This document shows positions 11,063-19,210 of a stretch of DNA of 64,000 nucleotides, in pieces. Numbering within the stretch: position 1 is the stretch's first letter; each line of letters starts with the position of its first letter. The notes beneath the pieces were generated by a model. The model saw nothing but the letters and a program-made list of their open reading frames with translations, had not been told where the DNA came from and searched no databases. Origin of the DNA: Syntrophotalea acetylenica (GTDB lineage Bacteria > Desulfobacterota > Desulfuromonadia > Desulfuromonadales > Syntrophotaleaceae); NCBI RefSeq assembly GCF_001888165.1, contig NZ_CP015455.1, positions 3,094,001 to 3,158,000 on the forward strand, given 5' to 3'. The position numbers and the translations under genes were made by a program.

Positions 11063-11575
11063 ATGACGGCTTTGTTGTTTTACATATTGTCCGCCCTGGC
11101 ACTGCTGGCCACGCTCCTGTGCCTGACACGCCCGAATCCCGTGCATGCGTTGCTCTACCTGATGCAGGCCCTGTTTGCCGTAGCTCTGCTGTATTACCTG
11201 CTCGGAGCGCCTCTGCTGGCGGCGTGGCAGGTCATTCTGTATGCCGGAGCCATCATGGTGCTGTTTTTGTTCGTGATCATGCTGCTTGAACCTGCATCCG
11301 CAGCAAAAAATGCCGCTGCAAAACGATTTCGATGGATTCCCCCGGCCATGATCGGTAGCCTTTTACTGGCATGCGGCGGGATTCTGGTCGGCATGGATCC
11401 TTTAAAAAGCGGCGAGATTGCCGGATTCTGGTTGTCCCCACGAGGCTTCGGCCAGGCCCTGTTCGAACATTTCGGCCTGGCGGTGGAAATCGTATCCCTG
11501 ATCCTGCTGTTTGCCGCGGTGGGCGCATTTCACCTGGCCCGTCGTCACAGTGCCAACCGGGAGGATGCCTCATGA
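11063..11575 (+). CDS. nuoJ: NADH-quinone oxidoreductase subunit J
   Basis: The 170-residue hydrophobic protein has about five transmembrane helices, including the conserved third-helix region QVILYAGAIMVLFLFVIML near residues 55-75. NuoJ belongs to the proton-translocating membrane arm next to NuoA and NuoK. Its stop (TGA, 11573-11575) overlaps the nuoK start, as is usual in nuo operons. Confidence 0.93.
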   Translation: MTALLFYILSALALLATLLCLTRPNPVHALLYLMQALFAVALLYYLLGAPLLAAWQVILYAGAIMVLFLFVIMLLEPASAAKNAAAKRFRWIPPAMIGSLLLACGGILVGMDPLKSGEIAGFWLSPRGFGQALFEHFGLAVEIVSLILLFAAVGAFHLARRHSANREDAS

Positions 11576-11877
11576 TGGTGCCACTCGGACATGTTGTGAC
11601 TTTGGCCGGCCTGCTGTTTACGGCAGGGCTTTTGGGCGTTTTGCTGCGACGCAATCTGATCATGATTCTGATTGGCGTGGAAATCATGCTGAATGCTGCC
11701 GGGATCGTCCTGGTCGGCGCCTCCGCCTACTGGCGGCATCCGGCCGGCCAATTGTTCGCCCTGCTTCTGATGGCCGTGGCCGCCGCCGAAGTGACCGTGG
11801 CCCTGGCTCTGGTCATCTACCTGAAGCGCAGTCGCGGCACCCTCGATGTGAACCGCTTTGACGGGATGAAGGGATGA
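11572..11877 (+). CDS. nuoK: NADH-quinone oxidoreductase subunit K
   Basis: This small subunit of 101 residues has three transmembrane helices and belongs to the MrpC-like family. The conserved buried glutamates used in proton transfer are visible in GVEIMLNAAG near residues 35-44 and AAAEVTVALAL near 69-79. The start at 11572 overlaps the nuoJ stop, and a second in-frame ATG at 11575 is possible. The stop overlaps the nuoL start at 11874. Confidence 0.94.
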   Translation: MMVPLGHVVTLAGLLFTAGLLGVLLRRNLIMILIGVEIMLNAAGIVLVGASAYWRHPAGQLFALLLMAVAAAEVTVALALVIYLKRSRGTLDVNRFDGMKG

Positions 11878-13727
11878 TGGTCGAATTGCTGTTTCTTATA
11901 CCGTTGCTGCCCCTGGCCAGCGCCTTGTTCATCATGGTTGCCGGCGATGCCGTGCCGCGGCGGGTACTGACAACCATGGCTGCCGGCGCGGTCGGCATCG
12001 CCGCCGCGCTGACCATCTGGATGTGGCCCCTGGCGGCCGACGGCGCCCGTGCGACCCTTTACACCTGGATCGAATCGGGCCCGCTGCAGATACCGGTACA
12101 GATTCTTTTTTCGCGTCTTTCAGCGACCATGACCCTGATGGTGACCGGCGTTTCATTTCTGATCCACGTCTACGCGGTCTCCTATCTGCACCAGGAAAGG
12201 GATCTCCGTCGTTTTTTCAGCCTTTTCAATCTGTTCGTCGGGGCCATGCTGGTCATCGTGCTGGCCGACAATCTGCTGCTGCTGTTTCTTGGATGGGAAG
12301 GCGTAGGTTTCTGCTCCTACGCCTTGATCGGCTACTGGTACCGCAATCCGGAGTTCGCCGATGCCGGCCGCAAAGCGTTTTTGACCACGCGCGCCGCCGA
12401 TGTGCTGTTTGGCATCGCCCTGCTGTGGCTTTTCCAGTTGACCGGCAGTCTGTCCATCACCGCCATCAACCAGCAAGCCGTCATGCTCCCATCAGGCTCG
12501 GTGACGGCGGTGGCGCTGTTGCTGGCGGCAGGCGCCTGCGGAAAATCGGCACAGTTGCCCTTCAGTTCCTGGCTGCCCGATGCCATGGCCGGCCCGACCC
12601 CGGTGTCCGCCCTGATTCATGCTGCCACCATGGTAACTGCCGGCGTTTATCTGCTCTGCCGCCTGTTCCCGCTGATATCCCTGTCACCCACGGCGCTCGC
12701 GGCCATCGGCCTGACCGGCGCAGCCACCGCTTTCTACGCTGCCGCCAGTGCCTTGGTGCAACGGGACATCAAGCGGCTGCTGGCCTACTCCACGATCAGC
12801 CAGGTTGGCTATATGTTTCTTGCCGTCGGTGCCGGAACCGTAACGGGCGCCATGTTTCACCTTCTGACCCATGCGTTTTTCAAATCCCTCATGTTCATGG
12901 CAGCGGGGCTCGTTATACATCTGGCCGGCGGCGAACAGGACCTGTACCGGCTCGGCCAATTGCCAAAACGCGCCCCGGTGCTGTTCTGGCTGATGCTGGC
13001 CGGCGCCGTGGCTCTGGCCGGAGTCCCCCCGAGCAGCGGCTTCTTCTCCAAGGATGCCATCCTTGCAGCCTGTTTCGCCCGGGCCACACCTTACTGGACC
13101 GGGCTGGGCGGCCTGGGCCTGCTGGCCGCCTTTTTGACTGCCCTTTACGCGTTGCGTCTGGTCTATCTGCTGATCGCCGCCCCCATGGACCTCCCGTCAC
13201 ACGGCCAAGCACCGCTGGGCAAGACCTGGCCATTGCTGCCGCTGAGCCTGCTGGCTTTGACGGCCGGCCTGCTCAACGTGCCGCATACGCTGGGCGGGAC
13301 AGCCCTTCTTGACCAATGGCTGTCCGCACCGACAGGCATCGCGCCTGCCCGGCGCATGGAATGGGGGCTGGCGGTAGCAACCTGCCTGTTGGTCATGGCA
13401 GCCTGGCAGCTGATCCGTAATTGGCGCCGGTCCGCGCCGGTTTTCACCGTTGGCGGCTGTACGCGGTTTTTTGCCTCGGGCTGGCGGCTGGACAAAATGA
13501 TCCGGGCCGTGCTGACCGTACCGTTTCGGAACACCGGGCGATGGCTGCAGAGATGTCCCGAAAAATGGTTGACACTTGTTTTGCCCGGCAGGCTTGGCCG
13601 ATGGAGCCAGAACGCGGGCCAGGCCTTTCGCCATGTCACATCTGGTCATGTCAGTGACTACCTGTCGGCCATGCTCTGGGGCACGGCCTGGCTGCTGATT
13701 ATGCTGACCGCTTTGCTGGCGCTTTGA
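11874..13727 (+). CDS. nuoL: NADH-quinone oxidoreductase subunit L
   Basis: NuoL is the distal antiporter-like proton pump of complex I. The 617-residue protein is intact, with many hydrophobic helices. The N-terminal quinone/oxidoreductase signature is seen as LGWEGVGFCSYALIGYW, and the antiporter core as KSAQLPFSSWLPDAMAGPTPVSALIHAATMV in two adjacent blocks. Key lysines and glutamates of the channel lie in these blocks. The C-terminal part should include the long lateral helix. The start overlaps the nuoK stop by four bases, and a 37-base gap precedes nuoM. Confidence 0.94.
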   Translation: MMVELLFLIPLLPLASALFIMVAGDAVPRRVLTTMAAGAVGIAAALTIWMWPLAADGARATLYTWIESGPLQIPVQILFSRLSATMTLMVTGVSFLIHVYAVSYLHQERDLRRFFSLFNLFVGAMLVIVLADNLLLLFLGWEGVGFCSYALIGYWYRNPEFADAGRKAFLTTRAADVLFGIALLWLFQLTGSLSITAINQQAVMLPSGSVTAVALLLAAGACGKSAQLPFSSWLPDAMAGPTPVSALIHAATMVTAGVYLLCRLFPLISLSPTALAAIGLTGAATAFYAAASALVQRDIKRLLAYSTISQVGYMFLAVGAGTVTGAMFHLLTHAFFKSLMFMAAGLVIHLAGGEQDLYRLGQLPKRAPVLFWLMLAGAVALAGVPPSSGFFSKDAILAACFARATPYWTGLGGLGLLAAFLTALYALRLVYLLIAAPMDLPSHGQAPLGKTWPLLPLSLLALTAGLLNVPHTLGGTALLDQWLSAPTGIAPARRMEWGLAVATCLLVMAAWQLIRNWRRSAPVFTVGGCTRFFASGWRLDKMIRAVLTVPFRNTGRWLQRCPEKWLTLVLPGRLGRWSQNAGQAFRHVTSGHVSDYLSAMLWGTAWLLIMLTALLAL

Positions 13728-13764
13728 TATTGATCGTTTCCATCCATCCGATTGCGAGCCGAGA

Positions 13765-15238
13765 ATGAATGGTTTTATCCAATTACCCTGGCTGACCCTG
13801 CTGGTGCTTGCTCCCTTGGGCGGCGCCCTGGCCTGCATGGCATGGGGGCGGCGCGCCGCCGTCATCGCGGCAATGACGGAAATCGCCATCGCGCTGCGGC
13901 TGTCACTCGGGCAGAAGCCGGCCGTCGAAGCCTGGATCCGCTTTGAGTCCTGGCCCTGGATTAAAACCTACGGAGCCCGTTTTTCCCTCGGCATGGATGG
14001 CCTGGCGCTGCTGCTGATCTGGCTTACAGTGATCCTGATGGCCGTGGCGCTCGGCATTTCCTGGCCGCGGTACCGCCAGGGCGGATATTATGCCCTGCTG
14101 CTGACCAGCTGCAGCGGCACCCTCGGGGTGTTTCTGGCACGGGATCTGTTGCTGTTTTATCTGTGCTGGGAGATCATGTTGCTGCCGCTGGTGCTGTGCA
14201 TTGCGCTGTGGGGAGAAGCCCGGAGAGTCGAGGCCGGCCTGAAACTGCTGCTCTTCACCCTGACCGGCAGTCTTTTGATGCTGTTTGCCTTTTTGACACT
14301 CTATATCCTGCACGGTCGGACCACGGGGGATTATACCTTCGCCATGCAGGCGATTCTGGCAACCCCTGTCGCCCCCGAGCTCGTACCCTGGCTTTTTGGC
14401 TGCCTGATGGTGGCTTTTCTGATCAAGGTGCCGGCAATCCCCCTGCAGGGATGGCTGCCGGATGCCTACCAGCAGGCCCCGCTGGCGGTCGCTCTGCTGC
14501 TGGCCGGAGCGCTTGCCAAAACCGGCATCTTTGGCCTGATACGCATCGTGCTGCCCCTGTTTCCTGACTGCTGGGTCGGCTTTGCACCGTTTCTGGCAGG
14601 CATCGGCCTGGCAGGCACGATTTATGGCGCCTGGCTGGCCTTCGTACAGGATGACCTCAAGCGCCTGATTGCCTACATGTCCGTTGCGCACCTCGGTTTC
14701 GTCCTTCTGGGTATTGCGGCAGGCAACGAACTGGCCCTCCAGGGAAGCCTTTTGCAGCTGTTCAGCCATGGCATCACCATAAGCGCCCTGTTCGTGCTGG
14801 TCGCCTTCGTGGAGCGACGCACCACTGTACGTCAGTTGCCCGAACTGGGGGCCTCTGGTCCCGGGCTCCCCGTCTTGGCGCCCTGTTTCTGCTGTTTTCC
14901 CTGGCTTCGCTCGGGCTGCCGGGTCTCAACCTTTTCGTCGGGGAAATTCTCATTCTGATGGGCGCCTTCCTGGTGCGTCCCTGGTGGGGCGCCGTCGGCA
15001 TGGTCGGTGTCCTGCTGGCAGCCTGCTACACGCTGCGCATGGTGCAGGGGGTACTGTGGGGAGCTTGCAAGGGGGGGAGCAACCCGCGGATCTTCGCCAC
15101 GGTGAAGCGGCGCTGCTTATCCCGCTTGCGATCCTGGTACTGTGGACAGGACTTTATCCGGCGCCGTTCATGAAACTGCTGGACAATCCGGTACGGCAGA
15201 TTGTGCTGCAACTCACGTCCACGGGAGGACTGCCATGA
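13765..15238 (+). pseudogene. nuoM: NADH-quinone oxidoreductase subunit M, two frameshifts (disrupted gene or sequence error)
   Basis: The first frame gives a normal NuoM start and antiporter core (KVPAIPLQGWLPDAYQQAP) but runs out of homology after RQLPELG and stops at 14958. Conserved sequence resumes in a second frame (GLWSRAPRLGALFLL, then FVGEILILMGAF) and again in a third (EQPADLRHGEA, TGLYPAPFM), stopping at 15238. Adding one G to the run at 14847-14851 and one G to the run at 15071-15077 restores a single 491-residue protein of normal NuoM length. The restored stop overlaps the nuoN start in the ATGA style of this operon. Homopolymer sequencing error is the simplest reading; true inactivation would cripple complex I. 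Confidence 0.88.
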
Positions 15239-16626
15239 TCGGCAACATCCTGGGATTGATGCCGATGCTGGTACTGTTCCTCGGTTCCGTAGCGGCTCTG
15301 TTCCTTCCGGCGCGGCGCTCCCTGGTCTTCGGTGCCTGCTGTGCCTTGCTGGCCGCGGCCACGGCCTGTTGGCCGGAACCGCCCGGCGCTGCCGAGACGC
15401 CGTTGATCGCAACTCACCTGTTCGCCAGGGGATGCACCATTCTGTGGTCACTGTTCGGAGCTTCCGCCTGCCTGCTGGCCGGGCGTTACCGCCGCGGCAG
15501 TCGCCTGCCGGGTCCCGAATTCGCCGCGTTAACGCTGTTTACCGTTCTCGGCATGGCAATTCTTTCAGCCGCGACATCCTTGGTCAGCCTGTTTCTCGGG
15601 CTGGAAACCATGACCCTGGGATTCTATATCCTGATTGCTTTCGACCGGCAAAATCCAACCGGTGCCGAGGCCGGTCTCAAATATCTTCTCCCCGGGCTCG
15701 TGGCGAGCGCGCTGCTTGCTTTTGGAACGGCTCTTGTTTTTACAGCGACAGGAACTTTTGCCCTGCCCGATGCCGTCACTTTGTCGATGGCCGGCGCTTC
15801 CATGCACGGCATTGCGCTTCTGGGGTGGACCTTGATTTTATGTGCCGTTGCTTTCAAAGCTTCTCTGGCGCCGTTTCATCTGTGGACCCCCGATGTGTAC
15901 CAGGGGGCTCCGGCACCGGTAACCGCACTGCTTGCCAGCGGATCCAAGGGCGCGGTATTTGCGGTGCTGCTGTCATCCGCCCCGATAGCGCTGTTGTTGC
16001 CAATGCGGCCCCTGCTGACCGGGCTGGCAGCCTTGTCCATGATCGTCGGCAGCTTCGCCGCCCTGCCTCAGACCAACCTCAAGCGTATGCTGGCTTATTC
16101 ATCCATAGTGCATATGGGCTACCTTGTCCTCGCCGTGCTTGTCGGAGGGGACTCCGGTCTCAAAACAGGGCTGTTTTATCTGATCTCGTACGCAGCCGCC
16201 ACTCTGGCAGCCTTTGGCCTGCTCGCTTCTCTGTCCGAAGATGGGGAGGAGCCGCAGCAATACGCCGCGCTGGAAGGGCTTGCCCGCAGGTCCCCATGGC
16301 GCGCCGCCATACTTGGCGGCGCGCTGCTGTCGCTGGCCGGCTTCCCCCCCATGGCGGGCTTCATGGCCAAAATGGTGCTTTTCACCAGCAGCCTGAGCGC
16401 CGGCTTCAGGGAGCTTGTTATCCTGGCTTTGCTATCTTCGCTGGTTTCCTGTTATTATTACATGCGTCCGATACTGGCCATGTTCCGCCGCAGCCCGATA
16501 CAAGGGTGTTTATTACCGCCCAGTCTGACCGAGGGCGTGGTGCTTGGCCTCTGGTCGATTATCATGCTGACAGGCGGTTTCTACCCGGAGCCGATTTTTC
16601 TCTGGATCGCATCTCTCGTGCCCTGA
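15235..16626 (+). CDS. nuoN: NADH-quinone oxidoreductase subunit N
   Basis: The 463-residue antiporter-like subunit is the third proton pump module of complex I. Signature stretches include FKASLAPFHLWTPDVYQGAP near residue 205-225 and the MLAYSSIVHMGYL block near 280. The start was set at the ATG at 15235, which overlaps the restored nuoM stop and begins with a typical hydrophobic N-terminus. A longer in-frame extension would lie inside nuoM. The nuo operon is complete through this gene, and the CoA-binding gene follows after 18 bases. Confidence 0.94.
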   Translation: MIGNILGLMPMLVLFLGSVAALFLPARRSLVFGACCALLAAATACWPEPPGAAETPLIATHLFARGCTILWSLFGASACLLAGRYRRGSRLPGPEFAALTLFTVLGMAILSAATSLVSLFLGLETMTLGFYILIAFDRQNPTGAEAGLKYLLPGLVASALLAFGTALVFTATGTFALPDAVTLSMAGASMHGIALLGWTLILCAVAFKASLAPFHLWTPDVYQGAPAPVTALLASGSKGAVFAVLLSSAPIALLLPMRPLLTGLAALSMIVGSFAALPQTNLKRMLAYSSIVHMGYLVLAVLVGGDSGLKTGLFYLISYAAATLAAFGLLASLSEDGEEPQQYAALEGLARRSPWRAAILGGALLSLAGFPPMAGFMAKMVLFTSSLSAGFRELVILALLSSLVSCYYYMRPILAMFRRSPIQGCLLPPSLTEGVVLGLWSIIMLTGGFYPEPIFLWIASLVP

Positions 16627-16644
16627 CCCCCGACAGGAGTTGCC

Positions 16645-17049
16645 ATGGACATCACCGAACGTATTGCCCAGTTCCTTGCCGCCGACGGTTTCGCCGTTGC
16701 GGGGGCTTCCACCAATCGTGAAAAATACGGCAACAAGGTGCTTCGCTGTTACATGCAGCACGGCAAGCACGTCGTGCCCGTCAATCCCCATGCCGTGCAG
16801 GTCGAAGGACTGCCCAGCGTAACAAGTGTTTCCGAACTGCCCGACGGCATTCAGAGCCTGTCCATCATCACGCCGCCGCAAATCACGGACAAGGTCGTCG
16901 AAGAGGCCATTGCCAAGGGCATCCGGAATATCTGGATGCAGCCTGGCGCACAAAGTCCCCAGTCAATACAACGCTGCGAGGACGCCGGGTTGAATCTTAT
17001 TGCCGACGGCAGTTGCGTACTGGTGGTGATGGGCTATCACGAATCCTGA
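16645..17049 (+). CDS. CoA-binding domain protein (YccU-like)
   Basis: A 134-residue single-domain Rossmann protein resembles the stand-alone CoA-binding family related to the N-terminal domain of succinyl-CoA synthetase alpha. The nucleotide-binding turn is AVAGASTNREKYGN near residues 18-31, and the P-x-N-P block VPVNPHAVQVEGLP follows. GIRNIWMQPGAQS near 91-103 is also typical of the family. The cellular function is not established. It is placed 18 bases behind nuoN with a GACAGGAG ribosome site and shares the operon terminator, but no role in complex I is implied. Confidence 0.85.
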   Translation: MDITERIAQFLAADGFAVAGASTNREKYGNKVLRCYMQHGKHVVPVNPHAVQVEGLPSVTSVSELPDGIQSLSIITPPQITDKVVEEAIAKGIRNIWMQPGAQSPQSIQRCEDAGLNLIADGSCVLVVMGYHES

Positions 17050-17097
17050 TATCTGGCAAAACCGCGTTTTTATTCCACCAGACCAGCCGAATCGCTG

Positions 17098-17145
17098 CGC
17101 CAGGCGCAGGGTCCCAAAAAACCCTGCCAGCCCCCCTGGCGTTTT
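17098..17145 (+). terminator. terminator of the nuo operon
   Basis: CGCCAGG (17098-17104) pairs with CCTGGCG (17135-17141) and is followed by TTTT. An inner hairpin GCAGGG/CCCTGC lies inside. It is 48 bases past the last gene. Confidence 0.7.
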
Positions 17146-17206
17146 GCTCAAGCGTATACACAACATCTGCTAACCTATTTTTTTTAAAGGTTTTTTGTTG
17201 CTTTTG

Positions 17207-17230
17207 CGTTATACCGCATGTTATATAACC
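17207..17230 (+). promoter_or_regulatory. ModE-like inverted repeat, candidate molybdate-responsive operator
   Basis: GTTATA (17208-17213) and TATAAC (17224-17229) form a perfect 6-bp inverted repeat with a 10-base spacer, the left half extended to CGTTATA. The classical ModE operator has CGTTATA and TATAACG half-sites. It lies 33 bases before the proposed start of the first DUF2292-like gene in a molybdenum-related neighbourhood. No ModE gene is in the window. Confidence 0.4.
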
Positions 17231-17232
17231 GA

Positions 17233-17247
17233 AACCTGTTTCAGGTT
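17233..17247 (+). promoter_or_regulatory. palindrome AACCTG-TTT-CAGGTT upstream of DUF2292-like gene 1
   Basis: A perfect 6-bp inverted repeat with a 3-base centre lies 15 bases before the proposed start at 17263. A related perfect palindrome (CCTGTTAACAGG, 18590-18601) lies upstream of the second DUF2292-like gene, so both could be sites for one regulator. Confidence 0.3.
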
Positions 17248-17262
17248 GCAATTTAACAGAAA

Positions 17263-17529
17263 ATGGATTTTGTTTTTCTCTCGGAAACGAGTTGCTTACA
17301 CTTTAACCAAAGAAAATCAAAGTATTCAGAAATGCACGATAGTGAAGAGCGTCAACGTAGAAGACAAGTCGTCACCAACATCCGGGTTCCTAACTCTGTC
17401 TGGAAAAAGCGAGTATGTGATACGTTTGTCGATTTACTCATCATCCCTGAAGGTTTTTCAGGAAAGCTGGTGATCTCATTTAAAGACGGGGGCATCAGTT
17501 ACATTGAAAAAACCCAGACATACAAATAA
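17263..17529 (+). CDS. DUF2292-like small protein, copy 1
   Basis: The predicted protein has 88 residues. Its last 30 residues (FSGKLVISFKDGGISYIEKT) match the compact beta-rich DUF2292/YezD-type pattern and strongly resemble the end of the protein encoded at 18754-19074. The N-terminus is uncertain: an ATG at 17332 would give a 65-residue product, and neither start has a clear ribosome site. The function of the family is unknown. The base composition is more AT-rich than the neighbouring nuo genes. It is followed by a structured element and terminator that is also matched in copy 2. Confidence 0.6.
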   Translation: MDFVFLSETSCLHFNQRKSKYSEMHDSEERQRRRQVVTNIRVPNSVWKKRVCDTFVDLLIIPEGFSGKLVISFKDGGISYIEKTQTYK

Positions 17530-17530
17530 C

Positions 17531-17619
17531 CCGCGCTAATTTCGACCTCTGTCTTCCAGTACAGACTCAACGAAACCCGCACTGAATGCCACTCTCGATG
17601 GTATTGGTGCGGGTTTTTT
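17531..17619 (+). promoter_or_regulatory. structured RNA element plus terminator, copy 1
   Basis: TTTCG (17540-17544) pairs with CGAAA (17571-17575). Inside sits a second stem, TCTGT (17548-17552) with ACAGA (17561-17565), leaving an internal loop of ACC on one side and CTCAA on the other. A terminator hairpin follows at once: CCCGCAC (17576-17582) with GTGCGGG (17607-17613), an inner AATGCCA/TGGTATT stem, then six Ts. The same architecture recurs at 19099-19187 with a compensating base-pair change. It could simply end the DUF2292 transcript or act as a terminator-type leader for the gene at 17709. Confidence 0.6.
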
Positions 17620-17708
17620 CTTTATTCGAAAAACAGCACATAAACACCTGTTTTTCTGTTTTTACAAGGACTTCCATCCTGAAATGGATGGTTAAAAAGG
17701 AGAGTTCC

Positions 17709-17879
17709 ATGGCTATTGTCAAATGTGCGATTTGCGGCGAAGAAGTCGATAGCGAATTTTATGGCGTCAAGCAATGCTCTAATTGTGGATTATGGTTCTG
17801 TTATAAACACCTGGGGCAATATAAGTCCCAATGCATTGTATGTAAGGAATATGCGCTTAAAAACAAATACGGCAGATAG
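17709..17879 (+). CDS. small Cys-rich (zinc-ribbon-like) protein
   Basis: The 56-residue protein has four CxxC pairs or near-pairs: CAIC near residue 6, CSNC near 23, FCYKH with a His, and CIVC near 43, ending in basic residues. This looks like a small zinc-binding RING- or AN1-like fold. A strong ribosome site AAGGAG precedes the ATG at 17709. It lies 90 bases below the copy 1 terminator and 82 bases before the NifX-like gene. I do not recognise a named family, so the function is unknown. Confidence 0.7.
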   Translation: MAIVKCAICGEEVDSEFYGVKQCSNCGLWFCYKHLGQYKSQCIVCKEYALKNKYGR

Positions 17880-17961
17880 TCAGGACGAACCTTTCCATGG
17901 CAAATTTCACCAACTTCGATCACCCAAAAAAATAATTACAATCCATCAAGGAGCCTGTCTG

Positions 17962-18384
17962 ATGAAACTATGCTTCCCGGTTGCCGAGGATCGCGGCATC
18001 AACAGTAAAATTTACGGGCATTTCAATTCCGCGCCTTTTTTCCTCATCGTGGATGCGGATAGCCTGGAAACCGAGACGGTGGCCAACATCGACCCTGACA
18101 ATCCGGCAACCAGCTGCAACCCCTTCGCGGCCCTCAAAGGGCACCAAATTGACGGCCTGATTACCGCCGGCATGGGGGATTCCGCGCTGCAGGCCATGCA
18201 TCTGTGCGGATTTCGGGCATACGAGGCCCAATCGGAAAACCTCCTTGAGAATATGGAGATGTTCAAACGCAAAGAGCTCCCGGAAAGCCTCGTGCAGGAC
18301 AGCGCCGCCCAGGGAAGATGCTCCGATGGCGACGATACTGCCGACAGCGGGTCCGGATCCTGCGGCGATGCCCACGAGCATTAA
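17962..18384 (+). CDS. NifX/NifB-type dinitrogenase iron-molybdenum cofactor-binding domain protein
   Basis: The 140-residue protein begins MKLCFPVAEDRGINSKIYGHF, the usual start of the NifX-NifB-VnfY (dinitrogenase FeMo-cofactor biosynthesis) superfamily, and contains DGLITAGMGDSALQAM near residue 68-83. Members bind metal-sulfur cofactors or precursors, and many exist in organisms outside nitrogen fixation with unknown roles. The tail is acidic and rich in Ser, Gly and His (GSGSCGDAHEH), possibly metal-binding. The start at 17962 has an AAGGAG site. It is placed in a molybdenum-themed gene group, but no nif genes are visible. Confidence 0.85.
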   Translation: MKLCFPVAEDRGINSKIYGHFNSAPFFLIVDADSLETETVANIDPDNPATSCNPFAALKGHQIDGLITAGMGDSALQAMHLCGFRAYEAQSENLLENMEMFKRKELPESLVQDSAAQGRCSDGDDTADSGSGSCGDAHEH

Positions 18385-18753
18385 CCCGGGCAGGCTTTCC
18401 CGGGGTGTGTGTGGCATGCACCGTTTTGACTCTGCCAGAGGCGTCTGGCCCCTTCGGGCAGGCCCGACCGCTGGGGAATAGGACCTTCGCTATGCTCGGT
18501 TGAATGACAAATTTTCGGCAACACTGTTATTTATGGTTGTTTACGGTAAAGTATAGTTTTTTTTGTCCGGTGTGGTTATTTTTAGCTTGCCTGTTAACAG
18601 GTGCTTTGTTAAAAAGGCACTGCAGCCGGATCGCTGGTTCAAAAAAGAAACACTGTTTTTCTCTTAGCACCGGCACTGCGGTCCCAGAAAGGCCGGAATT
18701 TCATCGAGCGCAAGTCTGGAGAAGGCATATCGATCCTGTCTGGCGGAGACGAT
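18385..18753 (+). other. intergenic region upstream of DUF2292-like gene 2
   Basis: This 369-base gap begins with a CCCGGG(8 nt)CCCGGG hairpin (18385-18404) that may weakly end the NifX-like transcript. It becomes AT-rich between 18510 and 18620. The perfect palindrome CCTGTTAACAGG lies at 18590-18601. I see no convincing coding frame: the open frame there has a hydrophobic start but then reads through the next gene out of frame. Confidence 0.5.
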
Positions 18754-19074
18754 ATGCTACATGGGAGCACCGGCGACATGAAACCTCCCTTTACGGCATT
18801 CAACGCCAGAGACGTGGGCAAAAGCCTCCAGGTGGAAATCATGCATATCCCTGAACTCTGTTATCAGGACCAGGTGCTGGAACAAAAAGCCCGCCTTCGG
18901 GCAGAGAAGAAACGGCTGGGCAACGGACCCAAAAACATCGCTGCGTGCAAAAAGGCCATTGCAAAATTTCTTGCAAGCACTGAATTGATTGCAACGGATT
19001 TTTCCGGCAAGTTGATTATCTCTTTCAAGGAAGGTGGCGTGAGCTACATCGAGAAGGTAGAACAGATCAAGTAA
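18754..19074 (+). CDS. DUF2292-like small protein, copy 2
   Basis: The product has 106 residues, with a charged helical middle (residues about 40-65, rich in Lys, Arg and Glu) and a C-terminal part (FSGKLIISFKEGGVSYIEKV) closely matching the protein at 17263-17529. GGCGGAG seven bases before the ATG at 18754 supports that start, although a shorter start at 18778 or 18841 is possible. As with copy 1, the stop is followed by a structured element and terminator. Paralogy of gene plus 3' element suggests a local duplication. The function is unknown. Confidence 0.62.
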   Translation: MLHGSTGDMKPPFTAFNARDVGKSLQVEIMHIPELCYQDQVLEQKARLRAEKKRLGNGPKNIAACKKAIAKFLASTELIATDFSGKLIISFKEGGVSYIEKVEQIK

Positions 19075-19098
19075 CCGCCATCGACAAAACCAGAAACT

Positions 19099-19187
19099 AC
19101 GCGCTTATTTCGTCCTCTGCTTTGGCAGACACACCGAAACCCGCATTGATTCCGAGTAGTCCCGGAATTTAATGCGGGTTTTTTATT
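19099..19187 (+). promoter_or_regulatory. structured RNA element plus terminator, copy 2
   Basis: TTTCG (19108-19112) pairs with CGAAA (19135-19139), enclosing TCTGC (19116-19120) with GCAGA (19125-19129) around a TTTG loop. The internal loop is TCC on one side and CACAC on the other. Directly downstream, CCCGCATT (19140-19147) pairs with AATGCGGG (19171-19178), with an inner ATTCCG/CGGAAT stem and a T-run. Relative to copy 1 the last pair of the inner stem changed from T-A to C-G, which preserves pairing. The MoeA-like gene starts 24 bases after the T-run, so control of that gene by read-through is possible. Confidence 0.6.
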
Positions 19188-19210
19188 CATCAAAACCTGG
19201 GGAAAAGAAC

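Noticed and set aside
13765-15238. Programmed -1 frameshifting in nuoM
   Set aside because: Two separate programmed shifts in one membrane subunit are very unlikely, and the same kind of single-base loss occurs in four other genes, so homopolymer error is simpler.
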